Shown piece after piece: positions 56,835-64,000 of a DNA stretch of 64,000 nucleotides. Each line of letters begins with the position of its first letter. Position 1 is the stretch's first letter. Source of the stretch: Cereibacter_A azotoformans (GTDB lineage Bacteria; Pseudomonadota; Alphaproteobacteria; Rhodobacterales; Rhodobacteraceae); NCBI RefSeq assembly GCF_003050905.1, contig NZ_QAOT01000002.1; one strand, 5' to 3'. The translations under genes were made by a program, and so were the position numbers. A model generated the notes under the pieces. It had not been told where the DNA came from, searched no databases, and saw nothing but the letters and a program-made list of their open reading frames with translations.

Positions 56835-57512
56835 TCAGCGGAAGGACGTGACGGACTCGGCGGGGACGCGGCCCTGGTCCTCGACCTCGAGCAGCGTGCC
56901 CCGACCATCGGTCGTGGAACCGACCGACAGGACACGGGCATAGACCGAGGGCGCGAGCGGCACGGAGCCATCGGCATTGGCGGCCGAGACACTGACGCGC
57001 AGCGGCACGCGCGACGAGACGAGCGAGGCGGGCACTTCGTCCCAGCCAAAGTTCACCTGCCCCGCCTTCTGCGGCCCGAGGGTCTGGCTGTGCAGAAGCT
57101 GGCCGGTGACGCTGTGGGAATAGGTGACGACAACCGCTTCGGCCGGATCGGTGAGCGTGGCCGCGCCATGGACGCCGCCCGCCTCGTCCGCGCGCGCCAG
57201 CGTGCCGGGGACCAGCACGCTGCGCCCGATCAGCGACGCGGCGGTGGCGGTGCGGAACGAACCGAGCCCCTCGCCGATGCCGCTGAGCGTGCCGTTCAGC
57301 TGCTCGATCCCCGAGACGGTCGAGAACTGCGCCATCTGGGCGAGGAACTCGCCGTTCTCCATCGGCTGGAACGGGTCCTGGTTCTGAAGCTGCGTCGTCA
57401 GGAGCTTGAGGAAATCCTCCTGCCCCAGGTTCGAGCTGCCCTTGGCCTGCGTCGCCGTCTTCATCGCAAGCCCGGCGGCGTAAGAGCGGTCAACCGGCGT
57501 CGTGGTGGTCAT
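56835..57512 (-). CDS. flgD: Hook cap protein FlgD
   Basis: The 225-residue protein has the FlgD N-terminus (LGQEDFLKLLTTQLQNQDPFQPMENGEFLAQMAQFSTVSGIEQLNGTL) and a C-terminal domain with beta strands (AVVVTYSHSVTGQLLHSQTLG, GQVNFGWDE). It scaffolds hook assembly. It starts 1 base after the flgC stop. Confidence 0.95.
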   Translation of the reverse strand: MTTTTPVDRSYAAGLAMKTATQAKGSSNLGQEDFLKLLTTQLQNQDPFQPMENGEFLAQMAQFSTVSGIEQLNGTLSGIGEGLGSFRTATAASLIGRSVLVPGTLARADEAGGVHGAATLTDPAEAVVVTYSHSVTGQLLHSQTLGPQKAGQVNFGWDEVPASLVSSRVPLRVSVSAANADGSVPLAPSVYARVLSVGSTTDGRGTLLEVEDQGRVPAESVTSFR

Positions 57513-57513
57513 G

Positions 57514-57933
57514 TCACTGTCCCATGCTGGCGGTGCGGGCCATCAGCGAGCGCAGCGTCGAGACGGCCTCGAGCGTGTTCTGATACTGGCGGCTGGCCTC
57601 CATCATCTCGACCATCTCCTCGTCGACCGAGACCGGGGCCTCCCAGACATAGCCCTCGGCATCGGCCTGCGGATGGTCGGGCCGGTAGGTCCGGGCCGGC
57701 TCGCGGTCGAGGCTGACCACCGCCGCCACATCCGTGGTCGAGAGGCCGCTCTTGCCCACCGCATCGGCGTAGGTCGTCTCGAACACCGGCCGCAGCGGGC
57801 GGAAGGCCGTCTCGGCCGTGTCCGAGACCGTGCCCGCGTTGGCCAGGTTGCTCGCCACCGTGTTCATCCGCACCATCTGGGCCGAGAGTGCCCGGGCGCC
57901 GACATCGAAGATGTTGTTGATGCCGCTCATCAT
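57514..57933 (-). CDS. flgC: Proximal rod protein FlgC
   Basis: The 139-residue protein has INNIFDVGARALSAQMVRMNTVASNLANAGTVSDT and a C-terminal VSVDEEMVEMMEASRQYQNTLEAVSTLRSLMARTASMGQ, typical of FlgC. Its start overlaps the flgB stop by 4 bases. Confidence 0.95.
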   Translation of the reverse strand: MMSGINNIFDVGARALSAQMVRMNTVASNLANAGTVSDTAETAFRPLRPVFETTYADAVGKSGLSTTDVAAVVSLDREPARTYRPDHPQADAEGYVWEAPVSVDEEMVEMMEASRQYQNTLEAVSTLRSLMARTASMGQ

Positions 57934-58322
57934 TCCCCCTTGATCGCCGTCATCAGGCCAGAAATGCGCCGGTTCAGCAGCGCGAGGCTGGTCTGATAGC
58001 GCAGGGTGTTCTCGGAAAATTCCATCTGCTCCACGGCCATCTCGACCGTGTTGCCGTCCAGCGAGGGCGTGACCGGCTCGCGGTAGAGCGCCTTGCCGGT
58101 GGCGGCGGGACCACCCACCGCCATGTGGCGCGCCTCGGTGGTGCGCAGCGCGCCGCCTCCGGTCGCGCGGGCCAGCTCGGCCGTGAAGTCGATGTCGCGC
58201 GCCTTGTAATGCGGGGTCGCCGCATTCGCGATGTTCGAGGTCAGCAGGTTGTTGCGCGTCTCACGCAGCACCAGCGCCTCGGCATGAAGCCCGATATGAT
58301 CGCGGAACCCCGACACTGACAT
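57930..58322 (-). CDS. flgB: Proximal rod protein FlgB
   Basis: The 130-residue protein starts MSVSGFRDHIGLHAEALVLRETRNNLLTSNIANAATPHYKARDIDF and ends with EMAVEQMEFSENTLRYQTSLALLNRRISGLMTAIKGE, both FlgB signatures. It is first in flgBCDEF, behind the sigma-54 promoter at 58369-58384, and divergent from an unknown acidic protein gene. Confidence 0.95.
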   Translation of the reverse strand: MSVSGFRDHIGLHAEALVLRETRNNLLTSNIANAATPHYKARDIDFTAELARATGGGALRTTEARHMAVGGPAATGKALYREPVTPSLDGNTVEMAVEQMEFSENTLRYQTSLALLNRRISGLMTAIKGE

Positions 58323-58356
58323 CCGATCCTCCGTCGCCCGCCGCCAACGCGGCATC

Positions 58357-58372
58357 TGGACCGGGACTTGCA
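58357..58372 (+). promoter_or_regulatory. Sigma-54 promoter of the 58411 gene
   Basis: TGGACC-GGGAC-TTGCA keeps TGG and the complete -12; two -24 bases differ. Its TTGCA is part of a TTGCAA palindrome also used by the opposing flgB promoter. The -12 ends 38 bases before the ATG. Confidence 0.65.
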
Positions 58373-58384
58373 AGGAGGATGCCA
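58369..58384 (-). promoter_or_regulatory. Sigma-54 promoter of flgBCDEF
   Basis: On the minus strand TGGCAT-CCTCC-TTGCA has one mismatch. It overlaps the opposing site at 58357-58372 by 4 bases inside TTGCAA (58368-58373). The -12 lies 46 bases before the flgB ATG. Confidence 0.85.
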
Positions 58385-58410
58385 GATGCCGCCCTCGCGA
58401 GGAGAATGCG

Positions 58411-59220
58411 ATGCGCACTCCGCCTGCCCTTGCCCGCCACCCGCTGCTCGACGCCGCCGCGCGCGAGATCCTGGCCCTCATGGAGCCGCTCGGCCGGGCG
58501 CAGGGACTGGCGCGGCTCGAGGAACTGCATGCGGGAACGCCCCCCGGTCCGGCCCGCCGTGCGCTGCTGGCGGCACGGGTGGCGCTCCTGCGGGACGGGC
58601 CGGCCTTCGCGCTGCCACCGCCCGAACCCGAACCGCCCGCCCCCGAGCCCGAGCCCGTCGTCGAGGAAACGCCCGTTCCGCCGCCGCCGAAACCCGTGGT
58701 CATTCCGCAACTGGATCTGGCGGCGATGATGTCCCTGTTCGACGAGCCCGAGGAAGACGAGGAGGAGGCCCCGATACCGGCGCCCGAACCGGAGCCCGAC
58801 CCCGAACCGGACGCGCCTGCGGAGGGCTGGACGCGCATCCGCCTGACCGAGGATGGCCCGCGCGGCCCGGCCAGCTTCCCCAAGGGCGCCTCGCTCTCGG
58901 TCAAGCTCGAGGATGCGGCGCGTCTGCTGATGGCGGGCATTGCCGAAGAGCTGGAGGAAGAGGAGGCCCCGGCCGCGGAGGTTCAGGCCGACGCGACCGC
59001 AGCCCCGATCCCGGACATGGATCAGGCCTTCGCCGCGCTGGCTGCGTTCGGCGATGCGGACCCGGTCGAAGAGCCTGCGGCCGAGCCCGCCGAGACCTCC
59101 GCCCCGCCCGTGGTGGCTTCGGAGCCGGCACCTGCCAAGAAACCGCGCAGCCGACGCTCGCCGCGCCGGAACCCGCGCAAGAAGGCCGCGGAAGAAGCCC
59201 CGCCCGAGGCCAAGGACTGA
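58411..59220 (+). CDS. Acidic Pro/Glu-rich protein of unknown function, flagellar promoter
   Basis: The 269-residue soluble protein has four parts: a helical N-terminus of about 70 residues (PLLDAAAREILALMEPLGRAQGLARLEELHAG ... RALLAARVALLRDG), a Pro/Glu linker (PPPEPEPPAPEPEPVVEETP), a middle with DLAAMMSLFDEPEED and WTRIRLTEDGPRGPASFPKGASLSVKLEDAARLLMAGI, and a strongly basic tail (KKPRSRRSPRRNPRKK). No family is recognised. Charge is sharply segregated, acidic body and basic tail. Its sigma-54 promoter is interlocked with that of flgB, so it is likely an early fla1 gene. It converges on the hybrid kinase gene. Confidence 0.65.
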   Translation: MRTPPALARHPLLDAAAREILALMEPLGRAQGLARLEELHAGTPPGPARRALLAARVALLRDGPAFALPPPEPEPPAPEPEPVVEETPVPPPPKPVVIPQLDLAAMMSLFDEPEEDEEEAPIPAPEPEPDPEPDAPAEGWTRIRLTEDGPRGPASFPKGASLSVKLEDAARLLMAGIAEELEEEEAPAAEVQADATAAPIPDMDQAFAALAAFGDADPVEEPAAEPAETSAPPVVASEPAPAKKPRSRRSPRRNPRKKAAEEAPPEAKD

Positions 59221-59243
59221 CCGCGGCGCCGGGATCGGCGGGA

Positions 59244-61916
59244 TCAGGCGGCGTCAGGCTGGATCGCCGCAGCCGTGCGCTCGATCGTGACGGGCAGGCT
59301 CTCGAGGGCGCGCCCGGCCGCATCGGAGTCGGACGCATCGGCCGCGGTCTCGTAGCCGGACAGCGTGCGATGCAGGGCCACCAGCCCCACGGCCGCCGCA
59401 GCGCCCGCGGTGCGATGCGCCAGCCGGGCCGCGGCATGGTGGTCGCCCGCCTCGTGCAGGCGCCGCATTTCGGGCAGCGCCGCGCCGGCCTCCGTCAGGA
59501 CGCGGTTGATCATGCCTGCAATGTAGTCGGGCCCGAGATTGCCCTCCAGATCGGCCCGAAGCTCGCTGTCGATCAGGGGAAGTCCTTCGGCGGGCGCGGG
59601 TTCGGGCGTGGCCGCCTCCGTCTCCTCGGCGGCCTGCCCGCACCCGGCGAACTGCCGGACCGCGCGGAACAGGGCGCTGCGCGTGATCGGCTTCACCAGG
59701 ACGTCGTTCATCCCGGCGCCAAGGAACTCCGGCACCCGGTCGGGATCGGCATGGGCCGTCGCGCCCACGATGGGCGTCGTGGCGCACGGGCCGCCCTGCC
59801 GGATCATCCGTGTCGCCTCGAGACCATCCACCCGCGGCATCGACACATCCATCAGGATCAGGTCGAAGCGCCGCACGGCCGCCGCCTCGATTGCCTCGGC
59901 GCCGTCTTCGGCCAGCGTCACCTCATGGCCCGCCATCCGCAGGATCTCGGCCAGAAGCTGACGGTTGATCGCATTGTCCTCCACCACGAGGATCGAACGG
60001 CGAACATCGTCCGCCGGCGGGGCCTCGTCGGCGAACTCCTCGGCGGACAGGTCGCTCGCCTCGGCGAGCGGCACCGTCACCCGGAGGGTGAAGACCGAGC
60101 CCAGCCCCAGCTTGCTCTGGACGGTGATGGCGCCGCCCATCGTCTCGCTGGCCAGTTTCGCGATCCCCAGGCCCAGACCCGTTCCCTCGCGGATGCGGCC
60201 GTAGGAGGAATCGAGCGTCTCGAAGTTCCGGAAGATCGTATCGAGATGCTCTTCGGCGATGCCGATGCCGGTGTCGTTGACATGGATGCAGAGATCGAGG
60301 GTGCCCGGCCGGGTCCCCGCGCGCCACAGAAGCTCGACCGAGACCTTGCCGTGGTCCGTGAACTTGATGGCATTGCCGATCAGGTTGTACATCACCCGCA
60401 GGAAGAGGTGGCGCTGCGCCAGGATGAGAGGCACCTCTCCCTTGGGGGGCGCGAACCACAGCTTGTTGCCGCGCTTGTCCGCCTGCGGCTGGTTCTGCCG
60501 GATCAGGCCCTCGATGACCTCGGCCGGCGAGAAGACCGAGCGCGCGTAGCTCGCCCCGTCGCGATCGGAGAGACGTGTCAGTTCGAGCACGTTGTTCACC
60601 TGATCGAGCGCCGCCGACCCGCAACCGATCACGATGTCGGTGAGCCAGCGTTGCCGCTCGGTCAGGTCGGTCGAGCTTTGCAGAAGGTCCGACGCGGCCA
60701 TGAGGCCGTTGAGGGGCGTGCGCATCTCGTGGCTCATCACGGCCAGGAAGCGCGACTTCGCCTCCTCGCCCTTGAGCGCGTCGTTGCGGGCCTTCTTCAG
60801 GCTCTCCTCGCGCTCGAGACGCTCCGAGATGTCGCGGATGAAGGCGATGAAGAACGGATCCTGCGAGGCGCCCTGGGCCTCGGCCACCGAGACCTCGACC
60901 GGAAAGGTCGTGCCGTCGGTGCGCTGCGCCATCATGGTGATGCGCCCGTCGCGCCCGGAAAGGCCGGGGTCAGGTTCGTCCTCGGCGCGCGGCTGCGGAC
61001 GCAGCAGGCTGTCGGCATCGTCGGTGCGGATATATTCCACGAAGTTCGCGCCCTGCGCGGCTTCGGCCGACCAGCGGAACATGTCGAGCGCCGCCCGATT
61101 GCATTCGACGACCCGCCCCATGTGATCGAGCACGACCACCGCATCGAGGGACGACTCGATCGTGGCACGCAGGTTGTGGACCGACCGCTCGAGCAGGACG
61201 CCCCGGCGCCGACGCGCGTTGCTCTGCACGATGACGATCACGATCAGCACCCCCATCAGGGCGAGCAGCCCGAGCGAGGCCAAGGCGAAGGTCTGCAACG
61301 AACTGCGCAGGACCGATCGCCGCTCGTCCGAGATCTGCATGACATCGGCCAGCGACTCGACCACGCCCGACCGGACGATCCCGCTCACGGCCTCGAGATC
61401 GACGATCAGCTGCGGCAGGGCATCGCGCAACTGCGCGTTGGGCCCGTCGATCACGGGGATCCAGCGGGCGAAGAAACCGTCGGGCCCGGAGAAGATCGGC
61501 AGGACATCCGCCTCGAGCACGTCGATCGTTCCGGGCTCCGACCCCCGGACGATCTCCACGCGGCTGTAAAGGATGTCGAACTTCTGCCGGACAGCCTCGA
61601 GCCGCGACGGATCCCCCGATCGGTAGGCCGCCAGCTGCACCGCCGAGACGAAGTTCAGCACATCCACCTCGAACTGCGCGAGCACCCATGTCCGATTGTC
61701 GAGATGGGCGACGCGGTTCGCTTCGAGCTGGCGGTCGATGTCCGAGAAGATGAAGACGGCCCCGATCAGCGCCGACACGCCCACCGCGAGGATGAGAAGA
61801 AGCCCGGTCCAGCGCTCGAAGAGGCTGCCGGGGGCCGTGGGACGGACTTCGGAGAACATGGCCTGGACCTCGGCTCCCCGCTCGCCCGTATCCGGAGTGC
61901 GGGGGTCCGTGCTCAT
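59244..61916 (-). CDS. Hybrid histidine kinase (PAS-HisKA-HATPase-REC-Hpt)
   Basis: The 890-residue membrane kinase has helices at about 36-58 and 209-232 enclosing a 150-residue, mostly helical periplasmic sensor, a PAS domain (about 245-365), HisKA with phospho-His396 (MSHEMRTPL), HATPase (N-box NLIGNAIKF near 511, GTGLGLGI), a receiver with D690 (LILMDVSMPRVDG) and a C-terminal Hpt with His834 (LAHRTAGAAAAVGL). It is a full four-step phosphorelay in one chain. Its start overlaps (ATGA) the stop of a periplasmic protein gene. The unlinked-by-operon NarL-type regulator at 62726 is the likely output. Signal and target are unknown. Confidence 0.9.
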   Translation of the reverse strand: MSTDPRTPDTGERGAEVQAMFSEVRPTAPGSLFERWTGLLLILAVGVSALIGAVFIFSDIDRQLEANRVAHLDNRTWVLAQFEVDVLNFVSAVQLAAYRSGDPSRLEAVRQKFDILYSRVEIVRGSEPGTIDVLEADVLPIFSGPDGFFARWIPVIDGPNAQLRDALPQLIVDLEAVSGIVRSGVVESLADVMQISDERRSVLRSSLQTFALASLGLLALMGVLIVIVIVQSNARRRRGVLLERSVHNLRATIESSLDAVVVLDHMGRVVECNRAALDMFRWSAEAAQGANFVEYIRTDDADSLLRPQPRAEDEPDPGLSGRDGRITMMAQRTDGTTFPVEVSVAEAQGASQDPFFIAFIRDISERLEREESLKKARNDALKGEEAKSRFLAVMSHEMRTPLNGLMAASDLLQSSTDLTERQRWLTDIVIGCGSAALDQVNNVLELTRLSDRDGASYARSVFSPAEVIEGLIRQNQPQADKRGNKLWFAPPKGEVPLILAQRHLFLRVMYNLIGNAIKFTDHGKVSVELLWRAGTRPGTLDLCIHVNDTGIGIAEEHLDTIFRNFETLDSSYGRIREGTGLGLGIAKLASETMGGAITVQSKLGLGSVFTLRVTVPLAEASDLSAEEFADEAPPADDVRRSILVVEDNAINRQLLAEILRMAGHEVTLAEDGAEAIEAAAVRRFDLILMDVSMPRVDGLEATRMIRQGGPCATTPIVGATAHADPDRVPEFLGAGMNDVLVKPITRSALFRAVRQFAGCGQAAEETEAATPEPAPAEGLPLIDSELRADLEGNLGPDYIAGMINRVLTEAGAALPEMRRLHEAGDHHAAARLAHRTAGAAAAVGLVALHRTLSGYETAADASDSDAAGRALESLPVTIERTAAAIQPDAA

Positions 61917-62443
61917 GGACGCACGGTCAGCCGGTCAAGCTGCCAGATGCTCTGCCCATAGGTGACCTCGGTGCGGTAGCGTTCCTCCGCGTCATAGGGG
62001 AAGACTACCCACAACGGCCCCTTCTCGCGGCGGGAAAAGGTCGCGCCGTCGATGTGATAGGCGATGATCGGCGCCTGATCCCCGATGGCGTCGGCGGGGA
62101 TCTCCACCGCATAGTCGTTGATCGCGGTGGCCGAGACCGAGACAGGTCCGTCCACCCCCAGCCGCTCGAGCAGCGCCTTGAGAGGAACGCCGGTGAATTC
62201 GCGCACGCCCTCTGTCCAGACGGTCGAGGTGCGGAAGGACCGCGCCGGCAGCTCCTGCAGCATGTCGAGATCGAACACCGCCCGTCCCGCATCGTTCGAG
62301 CGGGCTATCGCGCCATCCACCGTCAGCAGCGGAGTTCCGGCCGGCGCCGGCAGGTCCGCGGGCGATGCCGCCACGGAGGAAGCGGCCGCGCAGATCGCGG
62401 CTGCGCAGCAGAGGGCGAGGAAACGTCCCGCACGCACGGTCAC
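61913..62443 (-). CDS. Periplasmic protein with molybdopterin-oxidoreductase-like fold
   Basis: The 176-residue protein has a signal peptide (FLALCCAAAICAAASSVAA) and a mature part resembling the cofactor domain of sulfite-oxidase-like proteins (FRTSTVWTEGVREFTGVPLKALLERLGV, VEIPADAIGDQAPIIAYHIDGATFSRREKGPLWVVFPYD, IWQLDRLTVRP). No cysteine remains after the signal peptide, so the usual molybdenum ligand is missing and catalysis is unlikely. Its overlap with the hybrid kinase gene suggests it senses a ligand for the kinase. The fold assignment is by pattern. Confidence 0.7.
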   Translation of the reverse strand: MTVRAGRFLALCCAAAICAAASSVAASPADLPAPAGTPLLTVDGAIARSNDAGRAVFDLDMLQELPARSFRTSTVWTEGVREFTGVPLKALLERLGVDGPVSVSATAINDYAVEIPADAIGDQAPIIAYHIDGATFSRREKGPLWVVFPYDAEERYRTEVTYGQSIWQLDRLTVRP

Positions 62444-62511
62444 TTCACAACTCCATCATGCCTGTGCTCGGCCCGACCAATAGCAGTGAACGGATGATGA
62501 GGCATCTCCGC

Positions 62512-62535
62512 TTAAGCATGCCTTAACATACTTAA
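62512..62535. promoter_or_regulatory. Candidate CtrA-binding box
   Basis: TTAA at 62512-62515 and 62523-62526 are separated by exactly 7 bases, the CtrA consensus TTAA-N7-TTAA; a third TTAA follows at 62532-62535, and CTTAAGCA is directly repeated (62511, 62531). In this GC-rich DNA such an AT cluster is conspicuous. It lies between divergent starts at 62443 and 62726. Confidence 0.6.
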
Positions 62536-62725
62536 GCACATATACGGCGCCAACCATTGTCAGTAACTTGGCGCGGGAGTGTGGATCTATGCCATTCCAC
62601 TTGTCTCTTCCCAAATTTTTCGGATGTGTGCAACCTGGAGATGCCGGTACCTCAGGGCGTTGCATCTCCCTCCGGACAAGTCGCATGATCCGCAGGCATG
62701 CGTGCAAGACAGAAGCGAGCCTACA

Positions 62726-63358
62726 ATGACCCAGATGCCCCAGAAGCTCAGCGTCCTCATTGCCGATGATCACGAGATGGTCGTCGAGATGTTCTCGCTT
62801 TTCCTCGCCGCCTCGTCCGAAATGACGGTCCGCACGGCCAAGAGCCTCGACGAGGCGCTCGAGCGGATCAAGGAGCACGGCCCCTTCGACGTGACGCTGC
62901 TCGATCTCAACATGCCGGGCATGAACGGCGTGGCCGGTCTCACGCGGGCGATCAAGCTCTCGGCCGGCAAGCCGGTCGCGATCCTCACCTCGAACCCGAC
63001 GCCCCGCATGGTGGACGAGATCCTTGCCGCAGGCGCCTCGGGCATCGTGCTGAAGACGACCCCGGTGCGCAGCCTCGGCAATGCCATCCGCTTCATGCAT
63101 GCGGGCGAGCATTACCTGCCGCTTGAACTGGCGCGTGACCGCCGGCAGGCCCCCGACAGCTCGGGCGGCCGGCTGACCGAGAAGGAGATGCTGGTCATGT
63201 CCTATCTGGCCGAAGGTCGCCAGAACAAGGAGATAGCGCACGGTCTTAACCTGGCCGAGCCAACGATCAAGATGCATGTCAAGTCGATCTGCAAGAAGCT
63301 CGGTGCCACGAACCGCACACAGGCCGTGGTGACCGCGCGAAATCTCGGCATCATCTGA
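62726..63358 (+). CDS. NarL/LuxR-type response regulator
   Basis: The 210-residue protein has an N-terminal receiver (VLIADDHEMVVEMF, phospho-Asp60 in LLDLNMPGMNG, Thr in AILTSN, Lys in VLKTTP) and a C-terminal LuxR helix-turn-helix (LTEKEMLVMSYLAEGRQNKEIAHGLNLAEPTIKMHVKSICKKLGATNRTQAVV). It should bind DNA as a dimer when phosphorylated. The ATG at 62726 is chosen because homology starts there; the open frame begins earlier. It is divergent from the periplasmic protein/hybrid kinase pair, its likely partner. Confidence 0.88.
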   Translation: MTQMPQKLSVLIADDHEMVVEMFSLFLAASSEMTVRTAKSLDEALERIKEHGPFDVTLLDLNMPGMNGVAGLTRAIKLSAGKPVAILTSNPTPRMVDEILAAGASGIVLKTTPVRSLGNAIRFMHAGEHYLPLELARDRRQAPDSSGGRLTEKEMLVMSYLAEGRQNKEIAHGLNLAEPTIKMHVKSICKKLGATNRTQAVVTARNLGII

Positions 63359-63363
63359 TCCGC

Positions 63364-63379
63364 TGGCCCGCATCTTGCA
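63364..63379 (+). promoter_or_regulatory. Sigma-54 promoter of the 63410 gene
   Basis: TGGCCC-GCATC-TTGCA has one mismatch. It starts 5 bases after the response-regulator stop; the -12 ends 30 bases before the ATG. Confidence 0.75.
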
Positions 63380-63409
63380 CCACGACCCCGACGACAAGGG
63401 GAGCGGGCC

Positions 63410-64000
63410 ATGGGCTATGACAGGGCGGACATCGACGCCGGCGAGGCGCTTCTTGCGGAGATCGCCGCCGAGGCGCGCCGCAGGGCCGGCAGCAACTACC
63501 TGCTGGACAACCGCTGGTTCCCTCCGGAGGCCTATGTCCGGGCCGAGGCCGCGGCATTGGACGAGGGGAATGTCCGGGCCGTGATCCTGCTGCCGGCGGG
63601 CAAGGGCTGGATCGTGGACATCCTCATCGACGGCGCCGAGACCGAGGCGGTCTTCCCCTCGCTGCCGGCCTTCGTCCGCACCCGCGACGAGGCACTCGAC
63701 AAGGGTTTCATCTGCCTCTGCGCGTTGTTTCAGACCATCTTCGCACGTCGTGTGGCCGAACATGGCGACGGCGGCCTCCCCGTCCGCAGCTTCGACCTGA
63801 TGGGCCATCCGTTGCGCATCTCGGGCGCCATGCAGGTCCGCGCGGGCCTGCTGAGCGACTATTTCGGCGGAAGCGACCAGGCGGACGATCCGTCACGGCG
63901 CCTTCTGGCGGCGGCCGATCCGTTCCTCGAGGAGGGGCAGTTCTCGACGGCCCGCTGGCAGGAAGCCCGCAAGAGCGACCGGGCGTTGGTCCATTTCTAC
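63410..64000 (+). CDS. Unknown protein, 3' end outside window, flagellar promoter
   Basis: The first 197 residues are present, starting MGYDRADIDAGEALL behind GGGGAG. It is soluble, with alternating strands and helices (EGNVRAVILLPAGKGWIVDILIDGAETEAVFPSLPAF, then GFICLCALFQTIFARRVAEHG). No signal peptide, membrane helix or family motif is visible. The sigma-54 site directly upstream puts it in the fla1 regulon by inference. Confidence 0.65.
   Translation, partial: MGYDRADIDAGEALLAEIAAEARRRAGSNYLLDNRWFPPEAYVRAEAAALDEGNVRAVILLPAGKGWIVDILIDGAETEAVFPSLPAFVRTRDEALDKGFICLCALFQTIFARRVAEHGDGGLPVRSFDLMGHPLRISGAMQVRAGLLSDYFGGSDQADDPSRRLLAAADPFLEEGQFSTARWQEARKSDRALVHFY

Overview
The window is a GC-rich (roughly two-thirds G+C) alphaproteobacterial chromosome segment. 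It reads as the fla1 flagellar locus of Rhodobacter (Cereibacter) sphaeroides or a very close relative. Diagnostic features, compared with what I know of that species, are a chemotaxis operon encoding the split kinase CheA3/CheA4, CheY6, the cytoplasmic receptor TlpT and the ParA-like positioning protein PpfA (Slp); a dedicated second sigma-54 (RpoN2); two enhancer-binding proteins, FleQ and FleT; the flagellar muramidase SltF next to a muramidase-less FlgJ; and motor genes motF and flgT. Identification rests on recognising proteins and order; no search was run.

Layout. Bases 1-2406: non-flagellar edge (partial FAD amino-acid oxidase, small secreted protein, aldo/keto reductase). 2477-6324 (minus): flhA-flhF-like-fliA. 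6513-9544 (plus): flgP-like, flgT, flgA, flgM and a DUF2802-like gene, an order reminiscent of Vibrio. 9636-13078: small late genes, several unrecognised, with fliS and a fliT candidate. 13216-23756 (minus): chemotaxis operon 3. 24183-39444 (plus): fleT-fliEFGHIJ, fliKLMN, fliOPQR-flhB, then motF and a PDZ-like membrane protein. 39450-45466: rpoN2, fliC, fliD, fleQ. 45612-58322 (minus): flgBCDEF and flgGHIJKL-sltF. 58411-64000: an uncharacterised acidic protein, a periplasmic protein plus hybrid kinase pair, a NarL-type response regulator, and a truncated unknown gene.

Regulation can be read directly. Eleven good -24/-12 (TGGCAC-N5-TTGCA type) sites sit before flhA, flgP, a 62-aa ORF, fleT, fliK, fliO, motF, flgG, flgB, the 58411 gene and the last gene. 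A separate set of sigma-28 sites (TAA-type -35, 10-11 nt spacer, G(T/C)CGTT or GCCGAT -10) sits before flgM, the 10648 operon, fliS, the chemotaxis operon, fliC and fliD. This gives the expected cascade: FleQ (no sigma-54 site of its own) with RpoN2 activates fleT, FleQ/FleT activate the basal-body, hook and fliA operons, and FliA (held by FlgM until the hook is complete) turns on filament and chemotaxis genes.

Most interesting beyond the known system: (1) the long middle region of CheA3 carries a recognisable but decayed kinase core (P3/P4) when compared with CheA4 from the same operon; (2) divergent sigma-54 promoters of flgB and an unknown acidic protein share one palindromic TTGCAA -12 element; (3) several unknown genes carry flagellar promoters (11383, 10253-10648 with 9636-10256, 58411, 63410) and are candidates for undescribed fla1 components; (4) a TTAA-N7-TTAA box typical of CtrA lies beside the hybrid kinase/response regulator genes, a possible link to the native CtrA/fla2 circuit. 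No tRNA, rRNA, insertion sequence or CRISPR array was seen.
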